Shown: positions 20,374-30,152 of the stretch, in pieces
How the letters are laid out: the number at the start of each line of letters is the position of its first letter
Numbering within the stretch: position 1 is the stretch's first letter
NCBI RefSeq assembly: GCF_012396015.1
Contig: NZ_JAAXOQ010000016.1
Coordinates: 35,523-99,522, forward strand
Source: Tsukamurella spumae
GTDB taxonomy: Bacteria; Actinomycetota; Actinomycetes; Mycobacteriales; Mycobacteriaceae
Reading direction: 5' to 3'
DNA: 64,000 nucleotides
The notes under the pieces: generated by a model
Told to the model about the DNA's origin: nothing
The model's input: only the letters and a program-made list of their open reading frames with translations
The model's database searches: none
Program-made: the position numbers and the translations under genes

Positions 20374-21405
20374 CTACTCCTCGCCCCGGGGACGCCACTC
20401 GCCCCCGACATCGCGGTTGAGGAGGTCGTCCATCGCCCGGGAGACGGGGACCCCGTCGTAGCAGACGGCCCGCACGGCCTCCGTGAGCGGCATTTCGACC
20501 CCCACCCGGCGGGCCAGATCGGCGATGGAGATGCACGACTTGGCGCCCTCGGCCACCTGCCCGTGCGCGGCGGCCTGCGCCTGCTCGACGGTCATGCCCT
20601 GGCCCAGGCGCGCACCGAAGCTGAAGTTGCGCGACTGGGGCGAACTGCACGTGGCCACCAGGTCGCCGACGCCGGCCAGGCCGGCCAGGGTCAGCGGCTG
20701 CGCCCCGAGGGCCGTGCCCAGGCGCAGCGTCTCCGCGAGGCCGCGCGTGATGATCGCGGCCCGGGAGTTCTCGCCCAGGTTGATGCCGGAGGCGATGCCG
20801 CAGACCAGAGCGATGACATTCTTGGTGGCGCCGCCGATCTCGCAGCCCACGACGTCGTCGCTGGTGTAGGGGCGGAAGTAGTCCGTGCGTGCCAGGTACT
20901 GCGTGCGGGAGGCGCGCTCGGCGTTGTCGGAGGCGACCACGGCGAGCGTGGGCTGGCGCTTGGCGATCTCCTTGGCGAAGTTCGGCCCCGTCAGCACGGC
21001 CAGGCGGTCGCGGTCGATGCCCGCGGCGTCGACGACCACCTCGCTCATCCGGTCCAGCGTGCCGATCTCGATGCCCTTGGCCAGGTTGACCACGGTGATG
21101 TCCGGTGGGATGAGGTGACCCCAGTCCTGGAGGTTCGCACGCAGCGTCTGCGACGGCACGGCCAGCACCACGAGCCCCGCGCCGCGCATCGCCTCCGCGG
21201 GATCGTGGGTGGCGGAGAGGTTCTCGGGGAGCACGCCCTCGGGCAGGTACTGGGCGTTGATGCGCGTGGTGTTGATCTGGTCGGCGACCTCCTGCCGGCG
21301 GCACCACATCGTGACCCGGTGCGGTTCCGGCCGAGTCGCCTCCGCGAACACCTTCGCCATCGCGGTGCCGAACGAGCCCGCTCCCATCACCGCAACGTCG
21401 ACCAT
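20374..21405 (-). CDS. gpsA: Glycerol-3-phosphate dehydrogenase [NAD(P)+]
   Basis: 343-aa enzyme that reduces dihydroxyacetone phosphate to sn-glycerol 3-phosphate for phospholipid synthesis. The Rossmann motif [15 protein letters not shown] is at the N-terminus; [25 protein letters not shown] (catalytic Lys) and [13 protein letters not shown] are diagnostic. ATG at 21405 with AGGAG upstream, replacing longer in-frame extensions. Corresponds in position to mycobacterial gpdA2. Confidence 0.96.
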   Translation of the reverse strand: MVDVAVMGAGSFGTAMAKVFAEATRPEPHRVTMWCRRQEVADQINTTRINAQYLPEGVLPENLSATHDPAEAMRGAGLVVLAVPSQTLRANLQDWGHLIPPDITVVNLAKGIEIGTLDRMSEVVVDAAGIDRDRLAVLTGPNFAKEIAKRQPTLAVVASDNAERASRTQYLARTDYFRPYTSDDVVGCEIGGATKNVIALVCGIASGINLGENSRAAIITRGLAETLRLGTALGAQPLTLAGLAGVGDLVATCSSPQSRNFSFGARLGQGMTVEQAQAAAHGQVAEGAKSCISIADLARRVGVEMPLTEAVRAVCYDGVPVSRAMDDLLNRDVGGEWRPRGEE

Positions 21406-21510
21406 CGCACCCCAACTCCTCGCATCGCGCCAGCACCCACACCGGCGGACGTGGGCATCGCAGGAGAGCGTATCGCCCGACCAAGCGCGGCACCGTCGGT
21501 TCCACACGCC

Positions 21511-21516
21511 TAGATT
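21511..21516 (+). promoter_or_regulatory. -10 element of a probable leaderless fbiD-ppk-mutT1 transcript
   Basis: TAGATT lies 7 nt before the fbiD ATG at 21524. No SD or clear -35 is seen. Confidence 0.5.
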
Positions 21517-21523
21517 GGTGGTC

Positions 21524-22225
21524 ATGACCGCACTCCGCGGCGCCGACGCGCCCCCTGCCGTGGTGGTGGTGACCGCCGTGAAGTCCCTCGACACCGCGAA
21601 GACCCGGTTCGCCGCGCCCGGCGGGGGCCGGCGGGAGGCGGTTCCCGGGCTCGTCCTGGCGATGCTCCGCGACACGCTGGCCGCGGCGCGCGCCGTGCCC
21701 GCGGTCGCCGCCGTCCACGTCGTGTCGCCCGATCCCGTGGTCCGCGCGGCCGCCGCCGAGGCGGGGGCGTACGCCCTCGACGAGCCGCGGCCGGGCGGGC
21801 TCAACGCCGCACTCGCCGCGGGGGCGGCCGCCGCGGTCGCCCGGTACGACGGTGCCGTGGCCGTGCTCGCGCTGCAGGCGGACCTGCCCGGCATCACCGC
21901 CGGTGAGCTGGGCGCGTTCCTCGCCGCGGCGGACGGCCGCCGCGCGTTCGTGCCGGATCACGCGGGAACCGGCACCGCCGCGCTGTACGCGCCCGCGGGC
22001 ACGCCGCTGCGCCCGGCGTTCGGTGTCGATTCGGCTGCGGCGCACCGGGCCGGGGGCGCCGTCGCACATGCCGGGCCCTGGCCCGGTCTGCGCACCGACG
22101 TGGACACCCCGGAGGATCTCGCCGGCGCGCTCGTGGTGGGCGAGCACACCGCGGCGGCGCTCGCCGCGGCCGATCCGGACATCGCGTCGAACTCGTGCGG
22201 TCCATGCGCCAGAATGGAGCGGTGA
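21524..22225 (+). CDS. fbiD: FbiD, phosphoenolpyruvate guanylyltransferase of F420 synthesis
   Basis: 233-aa nucleotidyltransferase of the CofC/FbiD family, which makes the GTP-activated three-carbon unit used to build the side chain of coenzyme F420. Motifs: [16 protein letters not shown] at the N-terminus, [10 protein letters not shown] (metal-binding Asp) and [13 protein letters not shown] near the C-terminus, with [11 protein letters not shown] close to the end. Same position as Rv2983 next to ppk. Its stop overlaps the ppk start (GTGA). Presence implies an F420-using organism. Confidence 0.92.
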   Translation: MTALRGADAPPAVVVVTAVKSLDTAKTRFAAPGGGRREAVPGLVLAMLRDTLAAARAVPAVAAVHVVSPDPVVRAAAAEAGAYALDEPRPGGLNAALAAGAAAAVARYDGAVAVLALQADLPGITAGELGAFLAAADGRRAFVPDHAGTGTAALYAPAGTPLRPAFGVDSAAAHRAGGAVAHAGPWPGLRTDVDTPEDLAGALVVGEHTAAALAAADPDIASNSCGPCARMER

Positions 22226-24414
22226 CCACCGAGCCTTCCGCCCCCGCCCCCGAACCGACCGGCGCTCCGGGGACCGTCGCCACCGAGAGCTCCACGCCCC
22301 TCCCGGGCCGGATCACGGCGATCCCGACCGCGCCGCCCGCCGCGCCGGTGGAGGTGACCAGCGACCTCCCCGAGGATCGCTACCTCAACCGCGAACTGAG
22401 CTGGCTCGACTTCAACGCCCGCGTGCTGGCGATGGCCGAGGATTCCTCGCTGCCGCTGCTCGAGCGCGCGAAGTTCCTCGCGATCTTCGCCTCGAACCTG
22501 GACGAGTTCTTCATGGTTCGCGTGGCGGGCCTCAAGCGGCGCGACCAGATGGGCCTGTCGGTGCGGTCCGCGGACGGGCTCTCGCCCCGCGAGCAGCTCC
22601 GGATGATCTCGCGTCGCACCCAGGAGCTCTCGCACAAGCACGCGCTGGTGTTCAGTGACGCCGTGCGGCCCGAGCTGGCGGCGCGCGGGATCTCGGTGCT
22701 GAGCTGGTCGGAGCTGGCGGCGGACGAGCGCGAGCGGCTCACCGCCTACTTCCACAACCAGGTCTTCCCGGTGCTCACCCCGCTGGCGGTCGACCCTGCG
22801 CATCCGTTCCCGTACATCTCGGGCCTGTCCCTGAACCTGGCCGTCGCGGTGCACGACACCGCCACCGGCGGCGAGCATTTCGCCCGGGTCAAGGTTCCCG
22901 ACAACGTGGATCGACTGGTCCCGGTGCGGTCCGAGCAGATGGACTACGCGGTGCTCCCCCTGGAGGACCTCATCTCCGCCCACCTCGATGTCCTGTTCCC
23001 GGGGATGTCGGTGACCGAGCACCACGTATTCCGGATCACCCGCAACGCCGACTTCGAGGTCGAGGAGGACCGCGACGAGGATCTGCTGCAGGCGCTCGAG
23101 CGGGAACTGGCGCGCCGCCGGTTCGGCTCGCCGGTCCGGCTCGAGGTGGCCGAGGACATGTCCGAGCACATGCTGGAGCTGCTGCTGCGCGAGATGGACG
23201 TCGATCCCGCGGACGTCATCACCGTTCCCGGCCTCCTCGACCTGAACTGCCTCTTCGAGCTGTACGGCGTGGACCGGCCGGACCTCAAGGAGAAGCCCTA
23301 CGTCCCGGTGACGCACCCGGCCTTCGGCGAGCGCGAGACGCCCAAGAGCGTCTTCTCCACGCTGCGCGAGGGCGATGTCCTGGTGCACCATCCGTACGAC
23401 TCGTTCTCCACGAGCGTGCAGCGGTTCATCGAGCAGGCCGCCGCCGATCCGCAGGTGCTGGCGATCAAGCAGACGCTGTACCGCACCTCCGGCGACTCGC
23501 CGATCGTCGACGCCCTCATCGACGCGGCCGAGGCCGGTAAACAGGTCGTGGCGCTGGTGGAGATCAAGGCGCGCTTCGACGAGCAGGCCAACATCAAGTG
23601 GGCCCGCAAGCTGGAGCAGGCCGGGGTGCACGTGGTGTACGGCCTCGTCGGGCTCAAGACCCACTGCAAGACCTGCCTGGTGGTCCGGCGCGAGGGCGCG
23701 ACCATCCGCCGCTACTGCCACATCGGTACCGGCAACTACAACCCGAAGACGGCGCGACTGTACGAGGACGTGGGCCTGTTCACCGCCGATCCCGACCTGG
23801 GCGCGGATCTGACGGACCTGTTCAACCGGCTCACCGGCTACTCCCGCAAGGAGGAGTACCGCAACCTCATGGTGGCGCCGCACGGCATCCGGTCGGGCAT
23901 CGTCGACCGGATCGACCGGGAGATCCAGCTGCACCGTGCCGGGAAGCCCTCGGGCGTGCAGCTCAAGGCGAACGCGGTCGTCGACGAGCAGATCATCGAC
24001 GCGCTCTACCGCGCGAGCCAGGCGGGAGTGCCCGTCGAGGTCGTGGTCCGCGGCATCTGTGCGCTGCGCCCGGGGATGCCCGGGGTCAGCGAGAACATCA
24101 CCGTCCGGTCGATCCTCGGCCAGTTCCTCGAGCACTCCCGGATCCTGCACTTCCGCGGCGCGGACGAGTACTGGATCGGCAGCGCGGACATGATGCACCG
24201 CAACCTCGATCGGCGGGTCGAGGTGATGGCGCAGGTCAAGGATCCGCGGCTCACCCGGCAGCTGGCCGACATGTTCGAGTCCGCACTCGACCCGGCCACC
24301 CGGTGCTGGGTGCTCGACGCGGACGGCAACTGGAACGCGTCCCCCGTCCCGGGCGAGACGGTGCGCGACCATCAGCGGGAACTCATGCGCGTGCATCGCG
24401 CGAGCCAGCGGTGA
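22222..24414 (+). CDS. ppk: Polyphosphate kinase 1
   Basis: 730-aa RNA-degradosome/PPK1 family enzyme that forms polyphosphate from ATP. A variable ~50-residue Ala/Pro/Thr-rich head precedes the conserved start [16 protein letters not shown]. Catalytic core: [33 protein letters not shown], and the phosphorylated-His region GLKTHCK, with [15 protein letters not shown] after it. GTG 22222 overlaps the fbiD stop and has GGAG upstream; in-frame starts at 22195 and 22204 are alternatives. Confidence 0.96.
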   Translation: MTTEPSAPAPEPTGAPGTVATESSTPLPGRITAIPTAPPAAPVEVTSDLPEDRYLNRELSWLDFNARVLAMAEDSSLPLLERAKFLAIFASNLDEFFMVRVAGLKRRDQMGLSVRSADGLSPREQLRMISRRTQELSHKHALVFSDAVRPELAARGISVLSWSELAADERERLTAYFHNQVFPVLTPLAVDPAHPFPYISGLSLNLAVAVHDTATGGEHFARVKVPDNVDRLVPVRSEQMDYAVLPLEDLISAHLDVLFPGMSVTEHHVFRITRNADFEVEEDRDEDLLQALERELARRRFGSPVRLEVAEDMSEHMLELLLREMDVDPADVITVPGLLDLNCLFELYGVDRPDLKEKPYVPVTHPAFGERETPKSVFSTLREGDVLVHHPYDSFSTSVQRFIEQAAADPQVLAIKQTLYRTSGDSPIVDALIDAAEAGKQVVALVEIKARFDEQANIKWARKLEQAGVHVVYGLVGLKTHCKTCLVVRREGATIRRYCHIGTGNYNPKTARLYEDVGLFTADPDLGADLTDLFNRLTGYSRKEEYRNLMVAPHGIRSGIVDRIDREIQLHRAGKPSGVQLKANAVVDEQIIDALYRASQAGVPVEVVVRGICALRPGMPGVSENITVRSILGQFLEHSRILHFRGADEYWIGSADMMHRNLDRRVEVMAQVKDPRLTRQLADMFESALDPATRCWVLDADGNWNASPVPGETVRDHQRELMRVHRASQR

Positions 24415-25364
24415 CCGGCAAGGGCGACGGGGCCGTCGTCCGCGCCGCCGGGGGTGTGCTGTGGCGGCACGGCCCCGACGGTGCCGAGGTCGCCGTGGTG
24501 CACCGGCCCCGCTACGACGACTGGTCGCTCCCCAAGGGCCATGTCGAACCCGACGAGAACTGCGTCGTGGGCGGACTGCGCGAGGTGGTCGAGGAGACCG
24601 GCTTCTCGGCGCGCTTCGTCCGTCGGATCGGCCAGGTGTCCTACGACGTGCCGCGGCGCGGCCGGCACGGTCCGGGCGGAGCGACGGCGCGCAAGCGCGT
24701 GTCCTACTGGTCGGCGCTCGCCGGGTCCGGCGAGTTCGCACCGAACGAGGAGACGGACGAGCTGCGCTGGCTCTCCGTGAAGGCCGGCACCGCACTGCTG
24801 ACCTACCCGATGGACAAGCGGATCCTGCGCGCCTTCGGCAAGCAACCCGATTCGACGGCGACGATGCTGATCGTCCGGCACGCCAAGGCCGGACGGAAAC
24901 AGGGCTACCAGGGCGACGACCTCGCGCGCCCGCTCGACGGGAACGGCCGGGCCCAGGCCGAGGCGCTCGTGGATCTCCTGAGCGCCTTCGGCCCGGGCCG
25001 GCTGCTCTCCGCTCCCCCGGTGCGGTGCACGCAGACCCTCGAGCCCCTGGCGGCCGAGACCGGCCTTCCCCTCGCCCTGGAGCCGACGGTGTCGGAGACC
25101 GCGTACGCGCGCGATCCCGTGGCCGCGCACCGTCGGATCCGCGAGATCGCACGGGCCGGTGAGGAATCGGGCACCGTGCCGGTCGTGTGCAGTCAGGGCG
25201 GGGTCATCCCGGAGCTCACCGCGTGGTGGGCCGGGGCCGACGGTGTCCGGCTGCCGCCCGCGCGCAACCGCAAGGCGAGCGTCTGGGTGCTGACCACGTC
25301 GGGCGGCCGCCTGCTGACCATGGACCACATCGACAGTCCGCTGCCACTACACGCGAATACGTAG
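24411..25364 (+). CDS. mutT1: MutT1-like NUDIX hydrolase fused to a histidine phosphatase domain
   Basis: 317-aa two-domain protein that cleans oxidised nucleotides (8-oxo-dGTP, diadenosine polyphosphates in mycobacteria). The NUDIX box GX5EX7REVxEExGF is complete, starting at [10 protein letters not shown]. After about residue 145 a phosphoglycerate-mutase-type domain begins with the phosphohistidine motif [12 protein letters not shown] start overlaps the ppk stop by 4 bp, so fbiD-ppk-mutT1 form a coupled operon. The 3' end overlaps the convergent lipoprotein gene by 18 bp. Confidence 0.94.
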   Translation: MTGKGDGAVVRAAGGVLWRHGPDGAEVAVVHRPRYDDWSLPKGHVEPDENCVVGGLREVVEETGFSARFVRRIGQVSYDVPRRGRHGPGGATARKRVSYWSALAGSGEFAPNEETDELRWLSVKAGTALLTYPMDKRILRAFGKQPDSTATMLIVRHAKAGRKQGYQGDDLARPLDGNGRAQAEALVDLLSAFGPGRLLSAPPVRCTQTLEPLAAETGLPLALEPTVSETAYARDPVAAHRRIREIARAGEESGTVPVVCSQGGVIPELTAWWAGADGVRLPPARNRKASVWVLTTSGGRLLTMDHIDSPLPLHANT

Positions 25365-26021
25365 GTCCCGGTCGATCGTCTGGACGGTGGCCTGGACGAT
25401 CGGCTCCTGCGACCGTGCCCCCGTCACGCTGATCTGCGCGACATAGGTCGCGTCGCGCCCGGCGATCACCACCGTGGACTGTCCGACGACGGCGGGCATG
25501 CCGTCCAGGTCGTAGGTCGCAGCGATCTTGTACGCGCGGTGCCCCGCCAACAGCTCCTTCCGCGGCGAACCGTGCGGTGCGTATCCGGCCAGGTTGCGCA
25601 CCTCCCCGGGCGCGACGGCGAGGAGCGCATCGTGATCGATCGCGCGCCCCGTGAGCCGCGAGAGCAGGACCACGACGTTCGGCGTGTAGTCCGTGGCGGC
25701 GACGCCCGTGTACTTGACAGCGGCATAGGTGTTCTCGCCGGCCTGTTCCGTCGCGTCCACCCAGTCCGGCAGGGTCGGCAGCTGGATCGTCGGCGCCGAC
25801 GCGTCGTCGACGTGCACGGGAGTCTCGGTGATGCCGGCGTCGCGGAGGTAGTCGGCGATCGTCGTCTCGGCACCGGGGACCACGGCGGCCGACGATGCGG
25901 AGGGGTGCGCCGGCGTGGCGTCGCCGGCCGAGATGTTGAGGCCGCAGGCGGCCACGGACGATGCGGTCGCGAGGGCGACGAGCACAGCTGAGAGACGGTG
26001 TACGAGGTTCGTCGAGGTCAT
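25347..26021 (-). CDS. LpqN/LpqT-family lipoprotein
   Basis: 224-aa predicted lipoprotein with signal peptide ending SVAAC (Cys26). The mature part matches the mycobacterial LpqN/LpqT type: TIADYLRDAGITETPVHVDD near the start and PTIQLPTLPDWVDA, then a single globular domain ending DRDLRIRV. Cell-envelope location is supported by the lipobox; in mycobacteria LpqN has been linked to cell-wall lipid synthesis and host interaction. It sits downstream of the SARP gene on the same strand with a 22-bp gap and may be co-transcribed. Confidence 0.85.
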   Translation of the reverse strand: MTSTNLVHRLSAVLVALATASSVAACGLNISAGDATPAHPSASSAAVVPGAETTIADYLRDAGITETPVHVDDASAPTIQLPTLPDWVDATEQAGENTYAAVKYTGVAATDYTPNVVVLLSRLTGRAIDHDALLAVAPGEVRNLAGYAPHGSPRKELLAGHRAYKIAATYDLDGMPAVVGQSTVVIAGRDATYVAQISVTGARSQEPIVQATVQTIDRDLRIRV

Positions 26022-26043
26022 GGTCCGACGGTGCGCCGGCCCG

Positions 26044-29000
26044 CTAGGAGAACTCTTGGAGCCGGTTGCGCGCGGCCCGCGCCCACACCTCGTTCCCGCA
26101 GCGCTCCGCCAGTTGCACCGCCGCGCGGTAGTGATCGGCGGCGCGCTCCGATCCGCCGAGTCGCGCCGCGAGATCGCCGAGGACCGTGTCGACGGGGCCG
26201 ACCACGTAACAGCCCGTGTCTGCACCGCCGAGTTCGCCGCGGTAGCGCAGGAGTTCGTCGTAGACGTCGGCCACCTCGTCCTGGCCGCCGATCGCCGCGA
26301 CCGCGATGCCCCGCGTGGTCAGCAGCAGGGAGTGGAAGAAGTCCCGCCGCACCGGGCGAACCGCGCGCCGCACCCGCACCGCCTCGGATCGCCGACCCGC
26401 CGACAGCAGCGCCAGTGCGACCGGATCGCACAGGACGTCCCCCGCGGACGAGTCGATCGCTCCGAGGACCTCCACGAACTCCGCGACGTCCCCCAGTGAG
26501 AGCCGGACGCTGAACTGCGCGAGCGCGATCATCCCCGCGCCGTCCGCGATCCGCTGGCGGGCGAACACGTCGCCCGCCTCCCGGTAGTGCTCCGCCGCCT
26601 CGGCGAAGCGTCCGCCCGCATGCGCGAGCATCGCGTGGATCAACAGGTCGGAGGCGATCGCCTGCCCCCAGCGGAACATGCCCACCAGCCGGTCCATCTC
26701 CTCGAGGTGAGCCCGCGCCTCGTCCAACGCCCCCACTGCACCCGCGGCCTGCACGTGCGTGAAATGCCCGATGAGCCCGAACACCTCGCGATTGGCCGAC
26801 TCCCCGAGGCCGATCAGCTCGTCCGCCAGTTCGGCCCGTTCCGCGGGCGGGGTGAGGGGGCGCGGAAGGGTCAGATAGGCCACCAGCGCCAGTCCGCGCA
26901 CGAGCGGATCACCCACCGCCGCGGACAGTTCGAGCACCTCCCGCGCCGCCTCGGTCGCGACCTCGTCCTGCTCGCCGTACACCTCCTCGATCAGGACGAC
27001 GAGGAGGCGGCATCGCACGTCCGGGGGCAGTTCAGCCTGCTCGAGCCGCTCGCGCACCGCATCGACGATCTCCGTGTCGACGGAGCCGTACCGGCGGGTG
27101 ATCAACGGCGTCGGCAGGTCCCATGCGGTGATCGCGGCATCGAGCATCTCCGTGTCGGAGCCCCGCGCGAGCCGCACCGCCCGCAGCCGCGTCTCGCGGG
27201 CCTCCTCGAGCCGCCCGTCCGCGAGCAGTGTCCGGCTGAGCCTGCACAGGTGGGCGATCCGGTCCCGGTCGGCGTACCCCGGGATCCGGAGGTACGCGCG
27301 CTCCGCGGCGCGCAGATTCTCCGCGGCGATGTCATGGGCGAACCCCGCGTCCGCGAGATCGGCGGCGGCGAGCGCGTATCGCAGTGCCTCGGCGGCGTTG
27401 TCGGCGCCGAGGGCGGCACCGAGGTGGTGGGCGATGGCCGCCACCGCCGAGGGCTCGACCTCCTCCAACGCCCGGGCGATCCGACGGTGCCACCGCACCC
27501 TGCGCAGGCGCGGTAGGTCCGCGATGAGGGTGTCCCGCACCAGCACATGGGTGAAGCTCACCGTGGTCGCGTCCACCTCCAACAGGCCCGCGAGCTGGCC
27601 GGCGTCGAGACCGTCGAACACGACCTCCTCCTCCACCTCCGCCGCCCGGACGAGCACGTCGAGATCCGCCGTGCGGCCGACCAGGGCTGCGAGCCGGAGC
27701 ACGGAGACCGCGACATCGGGCAGACGCATCAGGCGCCGGCGCAGCACGTCCCGCACGCCGGCGGGGACCGCCGAGAGCGCGACGAGCTCGCCCTCGCTGC
27801 GCAGCAGGCGCGCGCTCTCCTTGAGATGGAAGGGATTTCCCCCCGTCCGCTCGAGCAGCCGTCGCATCGTGTCGGGCGACGGTGCCGTGTGCGCGAACTC
27901 GGCGACGAGCGCGGTGGCGTCGTCGAGGGCGAGGCCCGGCAGCCGGAGTCGGAGCGGGTGCCCAACGGCGAGGGACCCGAGCGCGATCTCGAGGTGACGG
28001 CCGACCTCGTCGGGGCGGTACGCACCGACCACCAGGACGGGAACCGCCGCCGCGACCTCGATCAGGAGGTTGAGGGTCTCGGACTCCGCGCGGTGCAGGT
28101 CGTCGAGGAGGATCGCGACGGGTCCCCTCGCCGCGGCCGTGCACAGGGCGTCGACGACGTCCTGGTGGAGGAGGAACCGCGACATCTCGGCGGACTGCTC
28201 CGCGCCCGTCGGCCCCGCCGGCTCGGCCCCCGCGAGCCGGTCGACGAGCGCACGACAGCGGCCCTCCTCGCCGCGTTCCCCCAGGGCCCCGAGCACCTGG
28301 CTCCACGCCCATGCCGGAGGAGCGCCCTCGGCCTCGGGGCAACGGCCCGTGACCACCTCCCAGCCGCGGGCCCGGAGGACGCGCGCGACATGTCCCAGGA
28401 GCGCTGACTTCCCGTCTCCCGCCTCCCCGGTGACCAGACACAGCCCGGGCTCGCGTGCGGTGCGGACGGTCTCGGCCGCGTCGACGATCGCGGCGACCTC
28501 CGCCGCCCGCCCCAGCAGTCCGCCGGGCGGGGGTGCGGCCTGCGGGCTCTCGGGCGTGGTGAGGGGCCGCCGGATCAGGTCGACGGGAATCCGCTGGGCG
28601 AGGATGTCGGCCTCCAGGGCGGCGAGCGCCGGTCCCGGATCCAGACCGAGCTCGTCGGCGAGCACGGCGCGTGCCTCCCGCAGCACGGCGAGCGACTCCC
28701 CCTGTCGCCCGGCGACGTACAACGCGTGGGCCAGGATCCGCCACGCGTCCTCCCGGAGCGGGTGATCGCGCCGGAGGGAGTCGGCGAGGAGCACCGCGCC
28801 CGTGGCGTCACCGCACCGCAGGGCGGCCTCGGCCTGCCGCACCCGGGCGACGGCGTGCAGTTCCAGGAGCCGTCCGATCTCGACGGTGGCCCAGGACGAC
28901 GCTGCGAACTCGGCGTACGCCGGACCGCTCCACAGCGCGAGAGCCTCGTCGAGGAGGCGGCGCGCCGCGACCGGCTCCGCGCTCGAACCGGATTCCTCCA

Positions 29001-29334
29001 GCACGGATTCGAACCGCCACGCGTCCACCTGTGCGGCGTCGAGGCGGATCGCGTATCCGGGCGCTCGACTCACGAGGATCTGTGCCGGCGCCCGCGGCGC
29101 CCGCTCGGGCTCGAGCAGCCGCCGGAGGTTGGAGACGTAGGCCTGCAGCGCCGCCAGCGCGCGGCGCGGGGGCTCCCCGTGCCACAGATCGTCGATGAGC
29201 CTGTCGACCGATACCACCCGGCCGCGTGCGATCAACAGGAGGGCGAGCACGGCGCGCTGCTTGGGGCCGCCGAGCTCGATCCGACCCCGCCGATCGAAGG
29301 CCTCCAGTGGCCCCAGTACCCGGATCTGCACCAT
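26044..29334 (-). CDS. SARP/AfsR-type regulator: OmpR-like wHTH, BTAD, AAA ATPase and TPR-like region
   Basis: 1096-aa transcription factor of the AfsR kind. Residues 1-95 form the OmpR-like winged helix (IRVLGPLEAF, GGPKQRAVLALLLIARG, VDRLIDDLW); residues ~100-245 are the bacterial transcriptional activation domain; an AAA/STAND ATPase follows with Walker A GEAGDGKS (302-310) and Walker B-like VAILLDDLHRAES; the C-terminal ~450 residues are helical, Ala/Glu-rich and TPR-like. Start ATG 29334 (M-VQIRVLG) chosen because the fold begins there and TACACT lies 10 nt upstream. Ligand and targets are unknown; the divergent hemerythrin gene 113 bp away is a candidate. Confidence 0.9.
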   Translation of the reverse strand: MVQIRVLGPLEAFDRRGRIELGGPKQRAVLALLLIARGRVVSVDRLIDDLWHGEPPRRALAALQAYVSNLRRLLEPERAPRAPAQILVSRAPGYAIRLDAAQVDAWRFESVLEESGSSAEPVAARRLLDEALALWSGPAYAEFAASSWATVEIGRLLELHAVARVRQAEAALRCGDATGAVLLADSLRRDHPLREDAWRILAHALYVAGRQGESLAVLREARAVLADELGLDPGPALAALEADILAQRIPVDLIRRPLTTPESPQAAPPPGGLLGRAAEVAAIVDAAETVRTAREPGLCLVTGEAGDGKSALLGHVARVLRARGWEVVTGRCPEAEGAPPAWAWSQVLGALGERGEEGRCRALVDRLAGAEPAGPTGAEQSAEMSRFLLHQDVVDALCTAAARGPVAILLDDLHRAESETLNLLIEVAAAVPVLVVGAYRPDEVGRHLEIALGSLAVGHPLRLRLPGLALDDATALVAEFAHTAPSPDTMRRLLERTGGNPFHLKESARLLRSEGELVALSAVPAGVRDVLRRRLMRLPDVAVSVLRLAALVGRTADLDVLVRAAEVEEEVVFDGLDAGQLAGLLEVDATTVSFTHVLVRDTLIADLPRLRRVRWHRRIARALEEVEPSAVAAIAHHLGAALGADNAAEALRYALAAADLADAGFAHDIAAENLRAAERAYLRIPGYADRDRIAHLCRLSRTLLADGRLEEARETRLRAVRLARGSDTEMLDAAITAWDLPTPLITRRYGSVDTEIVDAVRERLEQAELPPDVRCRLLVVLIEEVYGEQDEVATEAAREVLELSAAVGDPLVRGLALVAYLTLPRPLTPPAERAELADELIGLGESANREVFGLIGHFTHVQAAGAVGALDEARAHLEEMDRLVGMFRWGQAIASDLLIHAMLAHAGGRFAEAAEHYREAGDVFARQRIADGAGMIALAQFSVRLSLGDVAEFVEVLGAIDSSAGDVLCDPVALALLSAGRRSEAVRVRRAVRPVRRDFFHSLLLTTRGIAVAAIGGQDEVADVYDELLRYRGELGGADTGCYVVGPVDTVLGDLAARLGGSERAADHYRAAVQLAERCGNEVWARAARNRLQEFS

Positions 29335-29447
29335 AACGGTGCTCAGTGTAGGTGCCGCGGCCCGCCGCGGGATAGGCCTTCCAAGTGCCCTACAAGCCAC
29401 GAGGGCGATCGTCGGCAGGCAATCGCACCGACCGAGAAGGAGTCCCC

Positions 29448-30116
29448 ATGACGACGACGGAGAACCGCCCGCAGACCGAGGAGATGGTCATCGTCCACAC
29501 CGTCTTCCGCACCCACCTCGCGGCCCTGCCCGGCCTCGTATCCGCTGTGCCGGACGGCGATCGATCGCGCGCCGCCGACCTGGTCGATTGGCTCACCGAA
29601 CTGCTCACCGGCCTGCATCACCACCACGTCGGCGAGGACGAGCTGATGTGGCCGCTGCTGGCGAGCAGGGCCCCGCAGGACAGATCCCTCGTCCTGAGGA
29701 TGGAGGAACAGCACAGCCGCATCGCCGACCTGGTGACGGGCTGCCACCGGGAGGGGGCCGCGTTCAGGGAGTCCGGTGGGCGCACGGAGGGCAGGACCCT
29801 GGCGGCGACGCTGCGCGACCTGAACGAGTCCCTCGCCGAGCACCTGTCGGACGAGGAGCGGTACGTCCTGCCGATCGTGCGCGAGGTGATGAGCGCCGAC
29901 GAATGGCGGGCCCTGGCCGATCGAGGGAATGCATCGATCCCGAAGGAACGGCGTCTCGTGTTCCTGGGATTCATGCTCCAGTCGGCGACGCGGGAGCAGC
30001 GGGACCTGCTCATGGCGCAGTTGCCGTTGCCGGCGCGCGTGCTGTGGCGGCTGGTCGGCAGAAGGGACTTCGCGCGGGCGTACCGGCAGATCTACGGCGC
30101 CGGCCCGCAGTGGTGA
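29448..30116 (+). CDS. Hemerythrin/HHE cation-binding domain protein
   Basis: 222-aa protein with an HHE-type diiron four-helix bundle: FRTHLAALPG (first His), LTGLHHHHVGEDELMWPLL, MEEQHSRIADL and LAEHLSDEERYVLPI supply the expected His/Glu/Asp ligands. Likely an oxygen-, nitric oxide- or redox-responsive protein. ATG 29448 has GAAGGAG at SD distance. Its last codons form the left arm of a 17-bp hairpin. The C-terminal ~60 residues lie outside the bundle and are basic. Confidence 0.9.
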   Translation: MTTTENRPQTEEMVIVHTVFRTHLAALPGLVSAVPDGDRSRAADLVDWLTELLTGLHHHHVGEDELMWPLLASRAPQDRSLVLRMEEQHSRIADLVTGCHREGAAFRESGGRTEGRTLAATLRDLNESLAEHLSDEERYVLPIVREVMSADEWRALADRGNASIPKERRLVFLGFMLQSATREQRDLLMAQLPLPARVLWRLVGRRDFARAYRQIYGAGPQW

Positions 30117-30136
30117 ACACTGCGGGCCGGCGCCGT
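30094..30136. terminator. Perfect 17-bp hairpin between convergent hemerythrin and hupB genes
   Basis: Arms 30094-30110 and 30120-30136 are exact reverse complements (outer bases ACGG/CCGT, inner GCAG/CTGC) with a 9-nt loop that contains the hemerythrin TGA stop. No T-run on either strand. Position between two 3' ends suggests a bidirectional terminator or mRNA 3'-end stabiliser. Confidence 0.7.
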
Positions 30137-30152
30137 CGAGCAAACGCGCGGG

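Noticed and set aside
21958..25152. 1064-aa open frame antisense to fbiD, ppk and mutT1
   Set aside because: All three plus-strand genes have full family motifs; the antisense product is Arg/Asp/His-rich without any motif.
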